DNA of 64,000 bases from NCBI GenBank assembly GCA_013350335.1, contig CM023541.1, forward strand, positions 61,941,413 to 62,005,412. The letters run 5' to 3'. The DNA is from Chimonanthus salicifolius (lineage: Eukaryota > Streptophyta > Magnoliopsida > Laurales > Calycanthaceae). Positions 33,096 to 45,671 of this stretch are shown here, one piece after another (within the stretch, counting starts at the first letter, position 1; every line of letters begins with the position of its first letter). Under the pieces are notes generated by a model, which had not been told where the DNA came from, searched no databases, and worked only from the letters and a program-made list of their open reading frames with translations. Made by a program: the position numbers and the translations under genes.

Positions 33096-34893
33096 TTAAA
33101 TAATAACTATGCAAGTAAAGATGACACGAGAGGCAATAGAAAGGGGTTCCATTCAGAAGTCACGTTGATCTTGAGTGATTTATTATTGGCTTTATCTTAA
33201 ATGTAAATCTTTTAAGACTCGTTGTATGAATAAAACCATCTCATTAGGTCAACTAATGACTCAGTCTTTGAAAGAAACGAGATAAGCCAAACGCCAGCAA
33301 CAACTAAAATCATGAAATATTAGGGATTACTGCTAAGCAGTGACTAATTATGAATATGATTCATGTAGAAATATTACCTTTCCAGAGCACATAAGCTGAA
33401 CGCCAGCAACAACTACAGTCATGAAAAATCGATTCACTGGAGGGACGGAAAGAAAGAGCGACTGATTTTATAACAGGGTCAAATAGAGAAGTAGAACGTG
33501 AAAAAATCATACCGGCTAAAATCATATTTTGATAAATGATGATGATAGGCTAGCCTCATCCCCATATAAGCCCCATTCTTCATCAATCTAACCCCCATTC
33601 TAAAGCTAGAGGTACTCTAGGTTTATTATCATTTCTTTGTTGATTTGTCTTGTTGCATATATTTTTCTTTCTCAATCTCCCATTGTATGTGCCCTCCATT
33701 CTGTAAACCTAGTTATTGTAGTGGAAGAACACATATTTGGCAGGGGTAAAAAAATTTCTAGTGAAATGGCACTACTATATTTTTGGCCTAGTAAACCTAG
33801 TCATTATCATATGTAAACACTGTTTGAAGTAATAATAAATCGAATATAGACGGTAAGACAGACATGATATAGAGGAGAAAGCCTGGTAACTCTTCTAACA
33901 CTCCTCACTCAAGAATTACATGAATTCAAACTCTTTACATTAGCAACTAAATCTAGTAATTGGTTGGTAAGTAATGTATGACAAGATGAAAATGTTGAAC
34001 AGAACAATCATCCTCAACTAAGTCATTTACTCTGATAAATTTATAAAATATTTTAATACTTCTTATATAGAATATGCCCCTTCTATTATGATTTTAGCGA
34101 ACTATATTACTTAAAACTAGAGATATTAGAAATGGGTGTACTCTCTTATCAAGAGAGGAAATATAAAGGATGGAAATACAGTAAAAAGAAAAAGACAGAA
34201 GAAATCTGAACTGGTAAAATAAGTGAACGAGTTTGGATGTCCAAAGTACCATTCTAAACCAAAAATAGACAGAGTATCTATCTATAAAAGACATAGACAT
34301 TGATATTTTGAATGAAGAAAAGAAAAAAAAAGTTCTGAACCTGATGCTAAGATTGATGGGTATCAAAGTAGAAGCAGTATAAAATAGACGAGTTAGATCA
34401 AACAAATCCAAGCAAAGATGAGAGGAAGAGTGAGAGAGAGAGAGAAAGACTAAGTTGACTAAGTTGACTTGGAGCTTTTTTTTCCTCTTTTGGGTACTGA
34501 GGACTAGCAAGATCTAAACCAAATTGAGGATGAAATTAGAACTGTATATTCATATGGGACAAATTAACTTTCCCTGCATTTTTTATCATCAAGAGACAAC
34601 TCAGGTAAAGCTAAAGAAAATAGATAGATAGATATAGAAAGAGAGAGAGAGAGAGATGATTCTTAAATCTTGTAAACGATGAACACAGAAATGAAGAACA
34701 AGAAAGACACATTTGAACACATCATGGATTAGGGTTCGAAGAGGGAAAATCCACATGAAAAACTGACCCTACTGCAAGAAAATATGGCATATATAGAACA
34801 CAGAGATATTAAAGAGCGATTAAAGGAACAAAATCCATTTGAGGAAAATCATAACATTGCAGCTAAAGAGGGCGAGAGAGAGAGAGAGAGTAC
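33096..34893. other. Non-coding; would be intron 1 of the SOC1-type gene
   Basis: No K-box exon is recognisable. A short duplicated phrase, ACGCCAGCAACAACTA, occurs near 33291 and 33401. A GA/CT run (34872-34890) lies immediately beyond the exon 1 splice donor. The open frame on the minus strand at 34094-34510 has no recognisable domain. Confidence 0.55.
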
Positions 34894-35075
34894 CCAGCGT
34901 TAGCGAATTCGTAGAGTTTGCCACGAGGAGAGAAGACGACAAGCGCCACCTCAGCATCGCAGAGTACGGACAGCTCAAAGGCCTTCTTCATCAGCCCATT
35001 TCGACGCTTGGAGAAGGTAACTTGCCTGCTCGTTGTGTTCTCTATCCTCTTCATTTGAGTCTTTCCTCTCACCAT
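34894..35075 (-). CDS. SOC1: MADS-box exon 1 of a SOC1/TM3-clade gene (rest of gene not found)
   Basis: On the minus strand the frame from ATG at 35075 encodes 60 codons plus two bases of a MADS domain, the DNA-binding and dimerisation part of type II MIKC transcription factors. The start [13 protein letters not shown], with [20 protein letters not shown] and [11 protein letters not shown], is characteristic of the SOC1/TM3/AGL20 clade, whose members promote flowering. The exon ends in phase 2 before a GT donor (GCTGG then GTACTC), the same phase as the AGL6 gene in this window. A GAAGAAGAAG leader precedes the ATG. I find no I, K or C-domain exons between here and position 1. Either intron 1 exceeds 34 kb because of the transposon nest, or the gene is truncated. 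The MADS core itself is intact. Confidence 0.88.
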
Positions 35076-36119
35076 CTTCTTCTTCTTCTTCTTTTGAATC
35101 CCAACAAAAACTACTAAAAGAAGAACCCCTCCCTGGGTATGAGTACTAGTTTCTACAAAAATAGAAGATGCACAGATTTTCCTTTGGTTTTTTTATTTTT
35201 CTGTCACGAAAAAGGCATCAGCTGGAAAAAGAAGCAACAGAGACCAGACCCTTTCCTTTTTCTTCTTCCATTTTATTCCATCCTGATAAAACCAGAGATG
35301 GAAAGATGGAAGAAATGGAAAAGGAAAAGGAAAGGAAGCTCGGCCCCAGTCCTTTCTGTTCCTTTTTTGATTCGACCTCTGCTTTTTTACTAATTATGGT
35401 AAAATTAAAAGACAAAACAGGCCGAGATCGAAGAAAAGAAGAAAAACGAAAATGTGGCTGGCAATGGTTGATTGCAGGAGAGATGGACAAAATAAATAAA
35501 AAAATAAAAAGATAAAGAATCATTCTTTTCAAAAATGGGTTTCAGCTCAGCTATGGAGGGACCCACTTTGTACGAGGCTCGTTCAACCCGCCGTTGCCGT
35601 ACGAGTCCGTACATCCAGACTAATCAGAAGATGACGCGTAGTTGGCTGATCGACTGACAGACTACTTGACGTCTCATGCTCACTGGTGCAAGTGGATCCG
35701 ACCCTCTTTCCCCATTTTCTAGTGAGTGGGCCACTAACGTGGTCTGCAGGCGCGGAATTTCGGTTCGGGTTTGGTGTTTGGTGGCTTGATCCAACCCAAT
35801 GCCCGAATCCGAACTTTACATCCAAATTTTAAATATCAAATTCAACCTCTAACTCAACATGGATTGATTGGACTCATTCTGGGTGAGTTGAATAGAAATC
35901 AGGTAAAGCTCACTTGAAAGAGGATACTACTAAGTCTATAACATAACCGTATTAATTATACTCATGTCAATTGAGTTGACTCAAATTAGCCTAACTTTTC
36001 TGATCTTTGGTGATCGTAGTGGGACATATCTAGTAAATGTCTGAGTTAGATATCTTAAGTGATTTAAGAGACTGTTTTAGCCTTTTAGGTGATGGGTCTT
36101 ACTTCATGATTATAAAATT
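35076..36119. promoter_or_regulatory. Upstream region of the SOC1-type gene
   Basis: A purine-rich leader (on the gene's strand) adjoins the ATG. Open frames here are low-complexity. No strict CArG box was found by eye, and the transcription start cannot be placed. The assignment rests on position only. Confidence 0.4.
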
Positions 36120-36460
36120 TAAGAGTGAAAGGGTCGTTTTTTAATCTGACCCACATGATTTGACTTGAAAAATCAATGAATTTAGATTGTGTTTTTTATA
36201 TTTCAAGTCGAGTCAAGTTAGGATAAAATACACCTGCATGAAATTTGGATTGGATCAGATTGAGAAATTTAAAAATAATCTGACCCAACCTTACTATACC
36301 AAGTTATAAAACAACACTCGGATTAATTCGGATCAGATCAGTTTGAATAACTCAGATCAGAAATTCGGATTTGATCGGGTTAGGTTCAATAATTTTTTAC
36401 ATCAGTTGTGTTAGGTTTATTGAAACCTGACCAAGTCCGACCCAAATTTCAGCTCTAATA
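36120..36460. repeat. Diverged relative of the GGGTCGGGT element
   Basis: TCTGACCCACATGATTTGACTTGAAAAATC, in 10-base pieces, follows the same phrase order as 30295-30330, and the end CGACCC-AAATTTCAGCTCTA matches the 30540-30564 end. It is more decayed. Confidence 0.45.
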
Positions 36461-39226
36461 AAAATTAAATAAGTTTATAGATGATTATGGAAGTTGTTGT
36501 GCTCTCAAAAATTGGACCTTCTAAATCATGTTAGTCTCTGATTTATTTAAAATAAAAAAGATCGTTGCATGATTATTTTAATAGTGAGAAGGTATCAAAT
36601 AAAAATAGTAGATTGGATCTAAGGTTTAAAAAGTCAAAAAATTATTGCAACGGTATAGATTGATGATAAACTCGGCTCATCGAGACGTATTGTAAATTTG
36701 CGTGTAGTAGCAACATAAAGAATAGCTCTAGGAAAATAGGTTTAATAAAAGATTAATATTATAAAACTAAAATAATTAAATAAAAATATGATTTTAGAGA
36801 TATTCTATTCATGTATCTCTGTATCCATTTCATTATATAATATAGTTATCTAATCACCCTTTAAAGCCAATCTCGTCATATCTCATTATTCTTAATCATT
36901 CTCCATAGAATTTATATATTTATTTAAATAAAAATGAAATATTTTTTTTTTAATAATGATGATGGTAATTTATCTAAATCGACATCTTGGCATAACATGA
37001 TTTGTTGTGAATCACATTCTATGGCGCCAATTTAAGATTAAGTCAACTCAAAAGTCATGTCACATTTTTTCTCATTTAAAATACTAAATTATAGTTTCAT
37101 AGCTACAGACCATGCTTCCCATTCATAGGTTTCAGAGGGCTCCTAAAAAGCCCAGTCAGACTATCCACAAAATAATAAATCAAAATTGTTTAAATTATTA
37201 TTTTTTATATTTACATTCAATTTGTATTGTTATCTATTGACGGATTGACGTACCTTCAGTATTAAATTAAACATTACAACATTATAGGTAAAAATAGTTA
37301 TCTAATTTTTTCTTTTTGAATATTTAAAATTTTAAGAGAATGATTCATTGAATTAAATATCCAACCGTTCATTGTTATAATCAGAAGATGGATTTCCATT
37401 CCTCTCATATTTTATGTCTATCACAAGAAATATTAAGTTTGGGTCAATAGACCTACCCTTGACCAAAAACCAACATGGGCCAGTATTATATTTTGATATT
37501 CTATTTAATCATAAAAAATAGGAGCAGGATTTAAATCTGACAATAGGTGAGATCTTATTAGTTTTTAGTCATTCGAGTTGACAATCTTCCAATTATTACT
37601 TATTTATTTCTTAAAATGTATAAATCGGATTAAATCTATTTCAAGTTCAAATAACAAAATTTTAAATGTATACTCATTTAATCTGCATGAGTTTGAGCCA
37701 AGTCAAATTTTACCAAGTCTAATTGAAAGTAGACTTGGTAACGTGTTGATCTACTCAGGTTAATTTTAGATTGAGGTCAACAACTCACAATCTACTACTT
37801 ACTTTGTTCATTAAATGGTTTAGAATATTTAAGTCATAATTTTTTTTGTCTATATCTATTTAAAATACATAAGTTCGATGTTTAAATAATTAAGTCAGGT
37901 CAAATTTTGCAAGTAAAATATTTTTAATCTAATTAATAGTTGGAAATTTAGTCTTATCATAAAAGTGGATCAAATATGTCTTAAAATGGACATAACCCCG
38001 ACGTTTATCCTTTACCTTTCTAAATATGTCATCTAAAGTAGTTGGGGAAATCTAAAGTTGTTGGGAAATCTAAGAATGTGAATCCTACTCTATTTTGGAT
38101 CATTTACTATGAAAGAACCAAATCTTAGCAAATGCAGACCATTCCATTTATGACAAAAAGAGGAAAGAAAGAATGTCCCACCAATATATTTAATAATTTA
38201 ATAAGGGTGGTTGCATTCATATGAAGCAAAGTATTTCCGTGGATCCCACGTGACCAACGTAAAGGTACCACTTAACTTTAAGTGAGATGAGAAGTCGATT
38301 AATAATGCATCCTATTTACATAACTAGGTTTATAAACATGAATTTTAAGAACATAAAAAAGATAATTTCATTAAAAAATTACACAAAGAAACACAATTTC
38401 AATGAAATTGTTCACAATTGTTTACATTCATTATTGCATTTTTTTCCAGAAATGACCATACACGTCGTACCACTAAATAGAATCGTAATTGATCTATTAT
38501 AAAGATCCCACTAAAAATTACCATGATCGAATAATTAAACACATTTTTTAAACTTGTTTAAAATTTTAATATATAATATTCTAAAATATGATCGAGTTAA
38601 TTTGATAAGTGTGATACTCAAAAAAGGGTTTTTTCAACGAACTTATCACTATATCCTTTGGCCAGTCCTATAAATTTGTATGATAATACAATCAATACAC
38701 ACTGATGACGGATGATCTCATGTGCCTACGTGTAAAATTAGTCTCACTTCCAATGACAGACAGAAATATCCATGTTATTAAAGAAAAAAAAAAGGAAAAA
38801 AATATAATACTACACAAATAAATGTGCTAGAGATCATTTGTTACTTTTGCTATTTTAATTTAAAAAGGAGTCTTTTAATTCATTAACTTAATTGAAAAAA
38901 ATTGAAAGTATAGTAAGTCATGGTGTATAGAATATGAAAGAGGTCGTTGTAATTTCCATTTAAATATCTTAATATCTTTTGAAGATAAAATTTAAACAAG
39001 TTCGGTGGGTATGTTTTATTTATCTATACTAATTAGTAATATTTAAGAAAATTAAATGACATTGCAAGGTCAGACGTTGTGTAGATCAAAATTCTACTAT
39101 AGACACATGGTTTGAAACCCATATTTGGAATCCTAAATGAAGGATCCATAGAAGAATCCAATTAGGGCATAGATATTCACAACTAGACCCAATCATTCTA
39201 TATATTTTAAATATTTTTTAGAATAT
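36461..39226. other. Non-coding, no feature seen
   Basis: Very AT-rich sequence. Reading frames are short and without domains. Confidence 0.6.
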
Positions 39227-39330
39227 GAGTTTAATTCAATTGATAATCTCGTATTTTTGGAAGTGGAAGATTGTCAGGTTCGAACCCTCATAACTTTACT
39301 TATTGTATTCTAAGAACAATGAGTATTACC
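39227..39330 (+). mobile_element. Possible tRNA-derived SINE fragment
   Basis: GAGTTTAATTCAATTGATAA is followed about 50 bases later by a B-box-like CAGGTTCGAACCCTC. There is no clear tail or flank. Confidence 0.4.
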
Positions 39331-40404
39331 GTGAAATTTTTAAATTTTCTATAATTTTTCATCCATAAATTCAAAAAATATTTTTCAAAATTTTATTACA
39401 ATTACGTATTATTAAGACAAAAAAGGGTATTTGGCGGATCGAGATGGAGGTTTTCTGTCACATGTGTTTCTATGAAGTGGTTTTTGTCTGGTTCCGCGTG
39501 TGATTTGAGAGTGGGGACCAGCGGTGCCAACCTTTTTTATTATTATTATTCGTGGAACACAGATGAGGGTACAACAAACGATAAAAAAATATCTTATTAG
39601 GATACTCCTAGAGTCGTAGGTATCTGAGATCCACACATGTTAATTGGCTCTCTTCCAAAGTTTAAAGAAAAGAGAAAAAGAGAGAAAGAGCGGGAGAAAA
39701 TTAGGGCTATTAAGAAAAATTAAAGAATTAGTTGAAAGGATTTAATTATTATAATAATAAAATTAAGGAGATTAAAATATTATTTTTAAAGGCATAAAAA
39801 AGATGAAAAGCATTTTGAGAAATTTTCAATAGGCCTAATAAAATTTCAAAGTTTTTTACAATTTATGGCTTTTCTATAAATATGGTTTTTTGCATATCTT
39901 TATTTCTAAAAAAATGTTTTCATTCCTCTCCATTTATGATTTTTTTTTTTTTAAAAAAAAAGGCAAACACATCTAAAGAGAATTTATTTGGACTATTTGA
40001 ATCATTTTTGTAAGAAATCTAAATCACTCACCATTTTAAGATAGAAATGACAACAAAGATTTGATGCATATTTATTTAAATAATAAATTATTAATGAAAA
40101 AGTATCTTTAGAGGAATATCTTTCTGCATATTTAGAAAGGACAAATGATTAGGTGAAGCATTGCAAGGGATCATTATCATAACGACGTCAAGTTCTCCAT
40201 ATAATCTATTTATTAGTGAAATTTTAAAATAGTTTTTTTTTTCAATGACAGGTGAAGATGAGTTACTTGATTTTATTGGGATTAAGTCTCTTGCATCTTA
40301 TCATTTCTCGATCTAATAATTTTTCATTAAAATTAAAAAGAATATCATTGATTCAAAAGGCAATTGGTTATTTATGAAAAAGTAGAGAGGAAGGCACTAA
40401 TAAT
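39331..40404. other. Non-coding, no feature seen
   Basis: AT-rich sequence with homopolymer runs. No domain-bearing frame is present. Confidence 0.6.
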
Positions 40405-40588
40405 GAGTAGTGATTTTTGCACCTCCATTTTCTTCTATGGTGTACTATCTTTTAAAGGAATTTTCAAATTTGCCCTTGCTTTTAGGAAAAAAGGAGGAGA
40501 TGAGGAGAAGAGAAGTAGGGGCAAATTTGAAAATTTGTTTCAAAGAGGTGCACCTTCAGAGAAAATGGAAGTGCAAAAATCATTACCC
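40405..40588. mobile_element. MITE with long terminal inverted repeats, 184 bp
   Basis: The left arm GAGTAGTGATTTTTGCACC continues for about 80 bases. It is mirrored by the right arm, whose reverse complement starts GGGTAATGATTTTTGCAC. Nearly the whole element can fold back on itself. The flanks ACTAATAAT and CTTAGTAAT could be a worn 9-bp target duplication (Mutator type), but this is not certain. Confidence 0.75.
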
Positions 40589-41195
40589 CTTAGTAATGGA
40601 CTGAAGGAAAGAACATGACATGATGCGAAGTAGGGTGTAACCATCAATCCCCTTAAAAAATTCCTATTGTGAGAAAATATCAATGATCATAATGAATTTT
40701 TTATGCATTTGACAACTGCATTCACATAAAAAATAAGTAGAGAAAATGACACTAACAAAGATACTTAATAGATGCGTAAAGCAACATTAAAAGATTATTA
40801 AAAAAATAACACAGTATAGAAATCTCAAAATAACTACATTCAGTTGAAAAATGGGGAAACTATTTAAGATAGTTTTAGACATGTAAGTAGGAGACCAAAA
40901 ACTACACATGTACAAACATTAAATTAGATGCAAATACAAAGAACATTAAAGAGAGTAAGATTTTAAAATTACATATCAAAGGGATAAAGAAGATACAATT
41001 TTTTATGAAATAGTATAAAAAAGTGGTGGACTTGGAAAATTTTATGTTGATGGACTTGGTCCAAAAGATCGACTCAATTAGCTCAAAATAAGTACTCAAT
41101 TGACTCATTTTCCCAAAAATGGTAAGATGTTTCGTAGATAAAATATGATAGAAATTTGAATAAAAAGCTAAGTTTATAGCATACTATTGTTAATC
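40589..41195. other. Non-coding, no feature seen
   Basis: AT-rich sequence. Confidence 0.55.
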
Positions 41196-41400
41196 CTGAG
41201 AAGTTAGCTTGATGATCATTTTCCACCTTTGTTTGTAGAAGATTTTGGGTTTAAGCCCTCCCTTTAACACAAAAAGGGTCACTCCCCTTAATTCTGTACC
41301 CACTCCCCTTAATTCTGTACCCCTCGTGTGAGGATTGAGAGGTTTACACATACCTCCAAGTGAAACACTTAAATACATTGGTCTTAAAAAAAAATAGCAA
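41196..41400 (+). mobile_element. tRNA-derived SINE-like repeat
   Basis: An A-box-like TTAGCTTGATGATCA and a B-box-like TTGGGTTTAAGCCC are followed by a duplicated 22-bp phrase, ACTCCCCTTAATTCTGTACCC, and a tail of A residues. It ends CATTGGTCTTAAAAAAA. The ending GGTCTTAAAAAA recurs at 42211, so it may belong to the same broad family. Confidence 0.5.
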
Positions 41401-42049
41401 ACCATTTATTGTAATCTATTCTCTAAATTTAACTCTTACATAACCTACTCACCATCCAATCATCCTTACTTTAGGATGAGTATCAACTATCAAATGCAAA
41501 TATTTATTTAATATTTTTAAAATCAATTTTAAATTTCATAAATTAAGATAATTTGCTAGGACCCAAAATCACTATAAGAGAAAAATATGAAGTCATTCAT
41601 GCGTGTGCAAACGTGAGTGTATGAGAGAGAGAGAGAGAGAGAGCATGGGCATAATTTTAGGAATGGGATACAATCACATAAATTTAGTCATTAATTTTCT
41701 TTTACAATGATTTAATTGCTAACTGTAGAATTAAATTCTACAATCTCATTAAATTCTTTAATAATTTCTTTTATTTTTAATTCGATTTTTATTGCTAACT
41801 TATTTTTTGAGGGGGTCAATGTGGGACTTTTTTCTATTTTTTTGGAGGGGCCATTATGAATTTCTTTATAAATATAAAAAAATAATTCAAAATATCACAA
41901 GACATTTACGACAACCTTTGAGGGGCCATGGCCCATTATGTTCCCCTAAATCCCACCATGCTATAAAAGAAAAATCAAAGTTTAAATAAATGATTTTAAT
42001 AATAACAATGATAAATTATGTGAAGATTAGGTGAGTTTTTAGAGTTTGG
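41401..42049. other. Non-coding, with a short GA run at about 41625-41642
   Basis: No gene is seen. Confidence 0.55.
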
Positions 42050-42215
42050 ATTGATGGTCAGAACCTCGTTTCAGGAAGCGGAGAGTCTTGAAATCGATTT
42101 CGACTTCACTGGGTTACTCTCTGTAAAGTTACCCGATGTGTAGACATAGAGGCTTGCACATACTCCGAAGATTATCGGATGCTTTAAGAGGCCTAAACAT
42201 CTTGGTCTTAAAAAA
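42050..42215 (+). repeat. Dispersed SINE-like repeat, copy 2
   Basis: It contains GGGTTACTCTCTGTAAAG, GAGGCTTGCACATACTCC, GATTATCGGATGCTTTAAGAG and ends GGTCTTAAAAAAG. Related copies lie at about 31800-31915 and, inverted, at 43018-43130. Confidence 0.55.
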
Positions 42216-43017
42216 GTGAACTTTTGTCCAACTTGATTTCTGAGTAAGATTTTCCTTTCTCTCTCTCACTCAACAGATGGTTTTAGATAATTGATTAATT
42301 TTTAATATTGATTAGTAGCTGTTTTGCATAGTAATCAAAATGATTTAGTTTTCGTGTGTGTCAAGTTTCAATGGATCCAATGTTTCCTTTGTAGATGGGA
42401 TTTCATGGGTAAGAGAAACCATGTGCACTGTTTGTTCACTCTTTTCGTCCCTTTTCTTATTAATTATTATTAGCAGATTCTGGTCCCTGTAAATGTGGCA
42501 AGCCTGTGAGAGTCTAAAGAGGATCCCAACACTTGTTCCTATTGGCCATTTAATACAAGAATATCGTAAAATGTTAGTATTAATTGAAATTTCAAAAAAA
42601 TATATATATAATTACTTTAAAATTTTAGCCAAAATATTGGCTCATTTTTGGCAAAAATTTAGAAGTTAGATTTTTTACTTTCGAAAATATAAAATCATTT
42701 ATATTAAAAAATGGCAATATTTTAACCTCTTCAAGACTAAGAATCTTTGTTTCACTTCAATAAAAAAACTCAAGACTGCAAGGAGATCAGACACATGAAA
42801 TTTTCCTCCTTTCACGTCATCATGACATCATTCAAGTGATCTCACTTTCTTCATATAGAAAGTGGGGTGTCAGGCCAAACATCAGGCCAAACGTCAAACA
42901 TGTTCACTTTACTAAAGTAGAAAGCAGATGAGTACACTGGAAATTTTATAATAAAAATAATGATATATTTCCCTGTCATTTAGATCATCATAATTAAACA
43001 TATTAAAATTATATATT
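42216..43017. other. Non-coding, no feature seen
   Basis: AT-rich sequence. Confidence 0.55.
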
Positions 43018-43130
43018 TTTATACATTTTTTAAGACCAAGTTATCCAAGTATTCTATATGAATTTTTCAAGCATCTTATTTGACTAATCTGCATATGTCG
43101 AGTATAAAGTAAGAGGATTGACACTTTTTG
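43018..43130 (-). repeat. Dispersed SINE-like repeat, inverted diverged copy
   Basis: It reads TTTTTAAGACCAAG, then CAAGCATCTTATTTGACTAATC, given here in short pieces, in reverse orientation to 42050-42215. It is strongly diverged. Confidence 0.4.
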
Positions 43131-43292
43131 TTTTGAGGGGAACTTGATCCTAAGGACCTCCCAAAAAAAATAGTGGAAATTGACCACCAAATTAACCCCT
43201 CGTAGTTAAAAAAAAATATTTAAAAAAAAAACATATTATATATATAGTGACTTCTTTGCTACACTTCAATTTACATATTGATATGATACATT

Positions 43293-43337
<45 letters not shown>

Positions 43338-45671
43338 TAGAGACTTAATTATAATAAACTAAACTTCTATATTTTACAGTTTCTTCTTTCACTTAAAAAA
43401 TCTAAATTTTTAGAATTTGAATTTCACCGCCATTTAAATGATTTACTTCATCTATTTAGTGTTGTTCACTTGTAATTAAACTTGATAAATTATATTCGCA
43501 AAAGGACACCCATTTGACATCTTAATTATTATCTTTTCTATAATTTTAAAAATATCCAGCCAACATATTAGTTGCTGTTAGCGGTTTTAAACTTTACTAT
43601 ATTCCACTAAATTATTTCCACCATATATAACATGAAAAAGGCTTGTTCTGACTCAAATTCTAATTCAAACTTGATATTTTGGGCCAGAAATAAACTCAAC
43701 CCAAGCCCAGGTCAACCTGAACCTGAATTTTTTTGTTTGTTTTTCATGTGGGATCGGATCAGGGCCAGCCCAACTATCCTCTTTTTTGGTTAAATTTGTG
43801 AGGCTCAATTATTATTATAATTAAAATAAAAATAGCCTTTTTAATTTACACAAAGACAACATACTGTTGCTAATGGTAATTTTGGCACATCATAAACGGC
43901 AATTAGTAGAAATTAAGAAAAGGAGGAGACTTTTAAACTCTGAATTAAAGTAATAAGAAAGGATATAATTAATTTAGGGGTCTGCAGTGATTTGTGATCG
44001 TGGACCAAACTAAATTAACAGGTTGTTTTGGCAGGCCCACACTCACCCATTAGGGGCCCTTGAGCTTCATAAATGGAAGGAGATCGATAAACCTGGGCTC
44101 TGACTAGGCCCAAATTCATGTAGCCTACTTTATTAACGGATTCCAAAGCTATACAATACATATTCCCCCCATCAATATATGCATCTGCCTCAGACAAAGT
44201 CTAATAATTAAACTAGGTAGCCATAAAACTCGATGGGCTTAACAGTTCTAAATTGGGCAGTGAACTCAGTAAAACTCAGGCTTGAATTTTGAAGCGACAA
44301 AGAAAACCCACTTATTTTTTTTATCAACTCAATAACTAGAAACCTTTGCAACGCTGGGGTGAAACTTGATGGGCCAGGGTTGGACGAACTGATGCCGAAA
44401 CACTTACACCTGGAATAGAGCAGTCTGTGGGCTTAAAAACTGGACCTCTTAGAAAGCATGGGCTTGGACTCTTCCCAACATTACCGAGACCCTTGGACCA
44501 GGAAATTATTTTGAAGATTGAATTAAGAGTGGATTCAAGAAGACTAATTATTGGGACATTGTAGTTTGACAATAATGAGAGATGCCGGGTTGTCTTTCTT
44601 AAGAGTGTGATCATCTAAGAAGCGAAAATGTAAATTGAATTTCTTATTATCAAAATTCTGTGTGTCTAAATCGCGCCATATCTCATTTCTCGCATGACGA
44701 TTGGCTCACTTGGAGATCCAATCCTTGGTCCGAAAACCTGAAACTCCGACCCGATCGAGAATTCATCAAGCTGAGTTTTTGATAAGTGTGAGCTGAGTCA
44801 CCTGAGTTTATCCACCAAGTACAAAATCCTATTGAAGCAAGTCCAATGAAGTGCCGGATTCAAGTCGAATTGTTGAACTATGATCGAACAGGACTTCAAT
44901 TGAAAAATAAAATGGTTCTTGTTCAGTTCTATCCCTTTTCAGCTTAAAAATCTAAATGTTAAGCTGAAAAAGTCAGGAAAAGGGGAAAAAAAAAAAGGAT
45001 GAAACAAGAGATAAACTTAGAAGGAATCATTTTTTCTATGAAAGTATAATTCATTTGAATGAAATAGTTTTGAAGATGATAAACTAGAGTAAATGCAACT
45101 GATACAGATCAACTGATAAGATGATAGAAATGGTCAAGGTTGGCATTCTCATTGAAAGATCATCACAAAATAATTTATTGGTAACAAGATAGGTGATAGT
45201 TTTGATAATTTGAAAGTTAGAACAATGTTGACATCTAATTTCTAGGCTGTTTATTGTATTTTTGTTGCCTATAACTGGGCTTTTGTTTTCTCATATTGCC
45301 TTGTTTCATTTTTTATTTTTTCAAATTTCAGAACCATAACTGTCGATCCTGTTGCCGTTGTTTCTTTCTTTTCTGATTAACAGTCTTATAATAACAAATA
45401 ATCATCATCAGCCAGTATCCCATCTATATGAGAACATCAATAACACAGTTACAGTTGGAATTTTATGTTCATGGGAGCAATCTTATGAAGATACACACCA
45501 TTGTGACTTGCATACAGTTCTGCACCAACAGTGTCTTTAGTCACATTATGATAACCATGAAATAGAGCAGTTTTTCTGAGTTCCATTTGACAATGCAACA
45601 AATTCTTTCAGACAACAATACAAGACGTTCATGCCGAAAATAATTATTATGATCGAATCCATTTCAGTGGA
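43131..45671. other. Non-coding; 3' flank of the AGL6 gene; TA run at 43297-43333
   Basis: This interval separates AGL6 from the SOC1-type exon. It probably contains the AGL6 3' UTR just below 45672. No further exon was recognised. The frames at 44015-44614 have no known domain. Confidence 0.5.

Noticed and set aside
34094..34510. 138-residue minus-strand frame as a gene or a SOC1 exon
   Set aside because: It is low-complexity, hydrophobic sequence with no MADS K-box pattern and no supporting splice sites.
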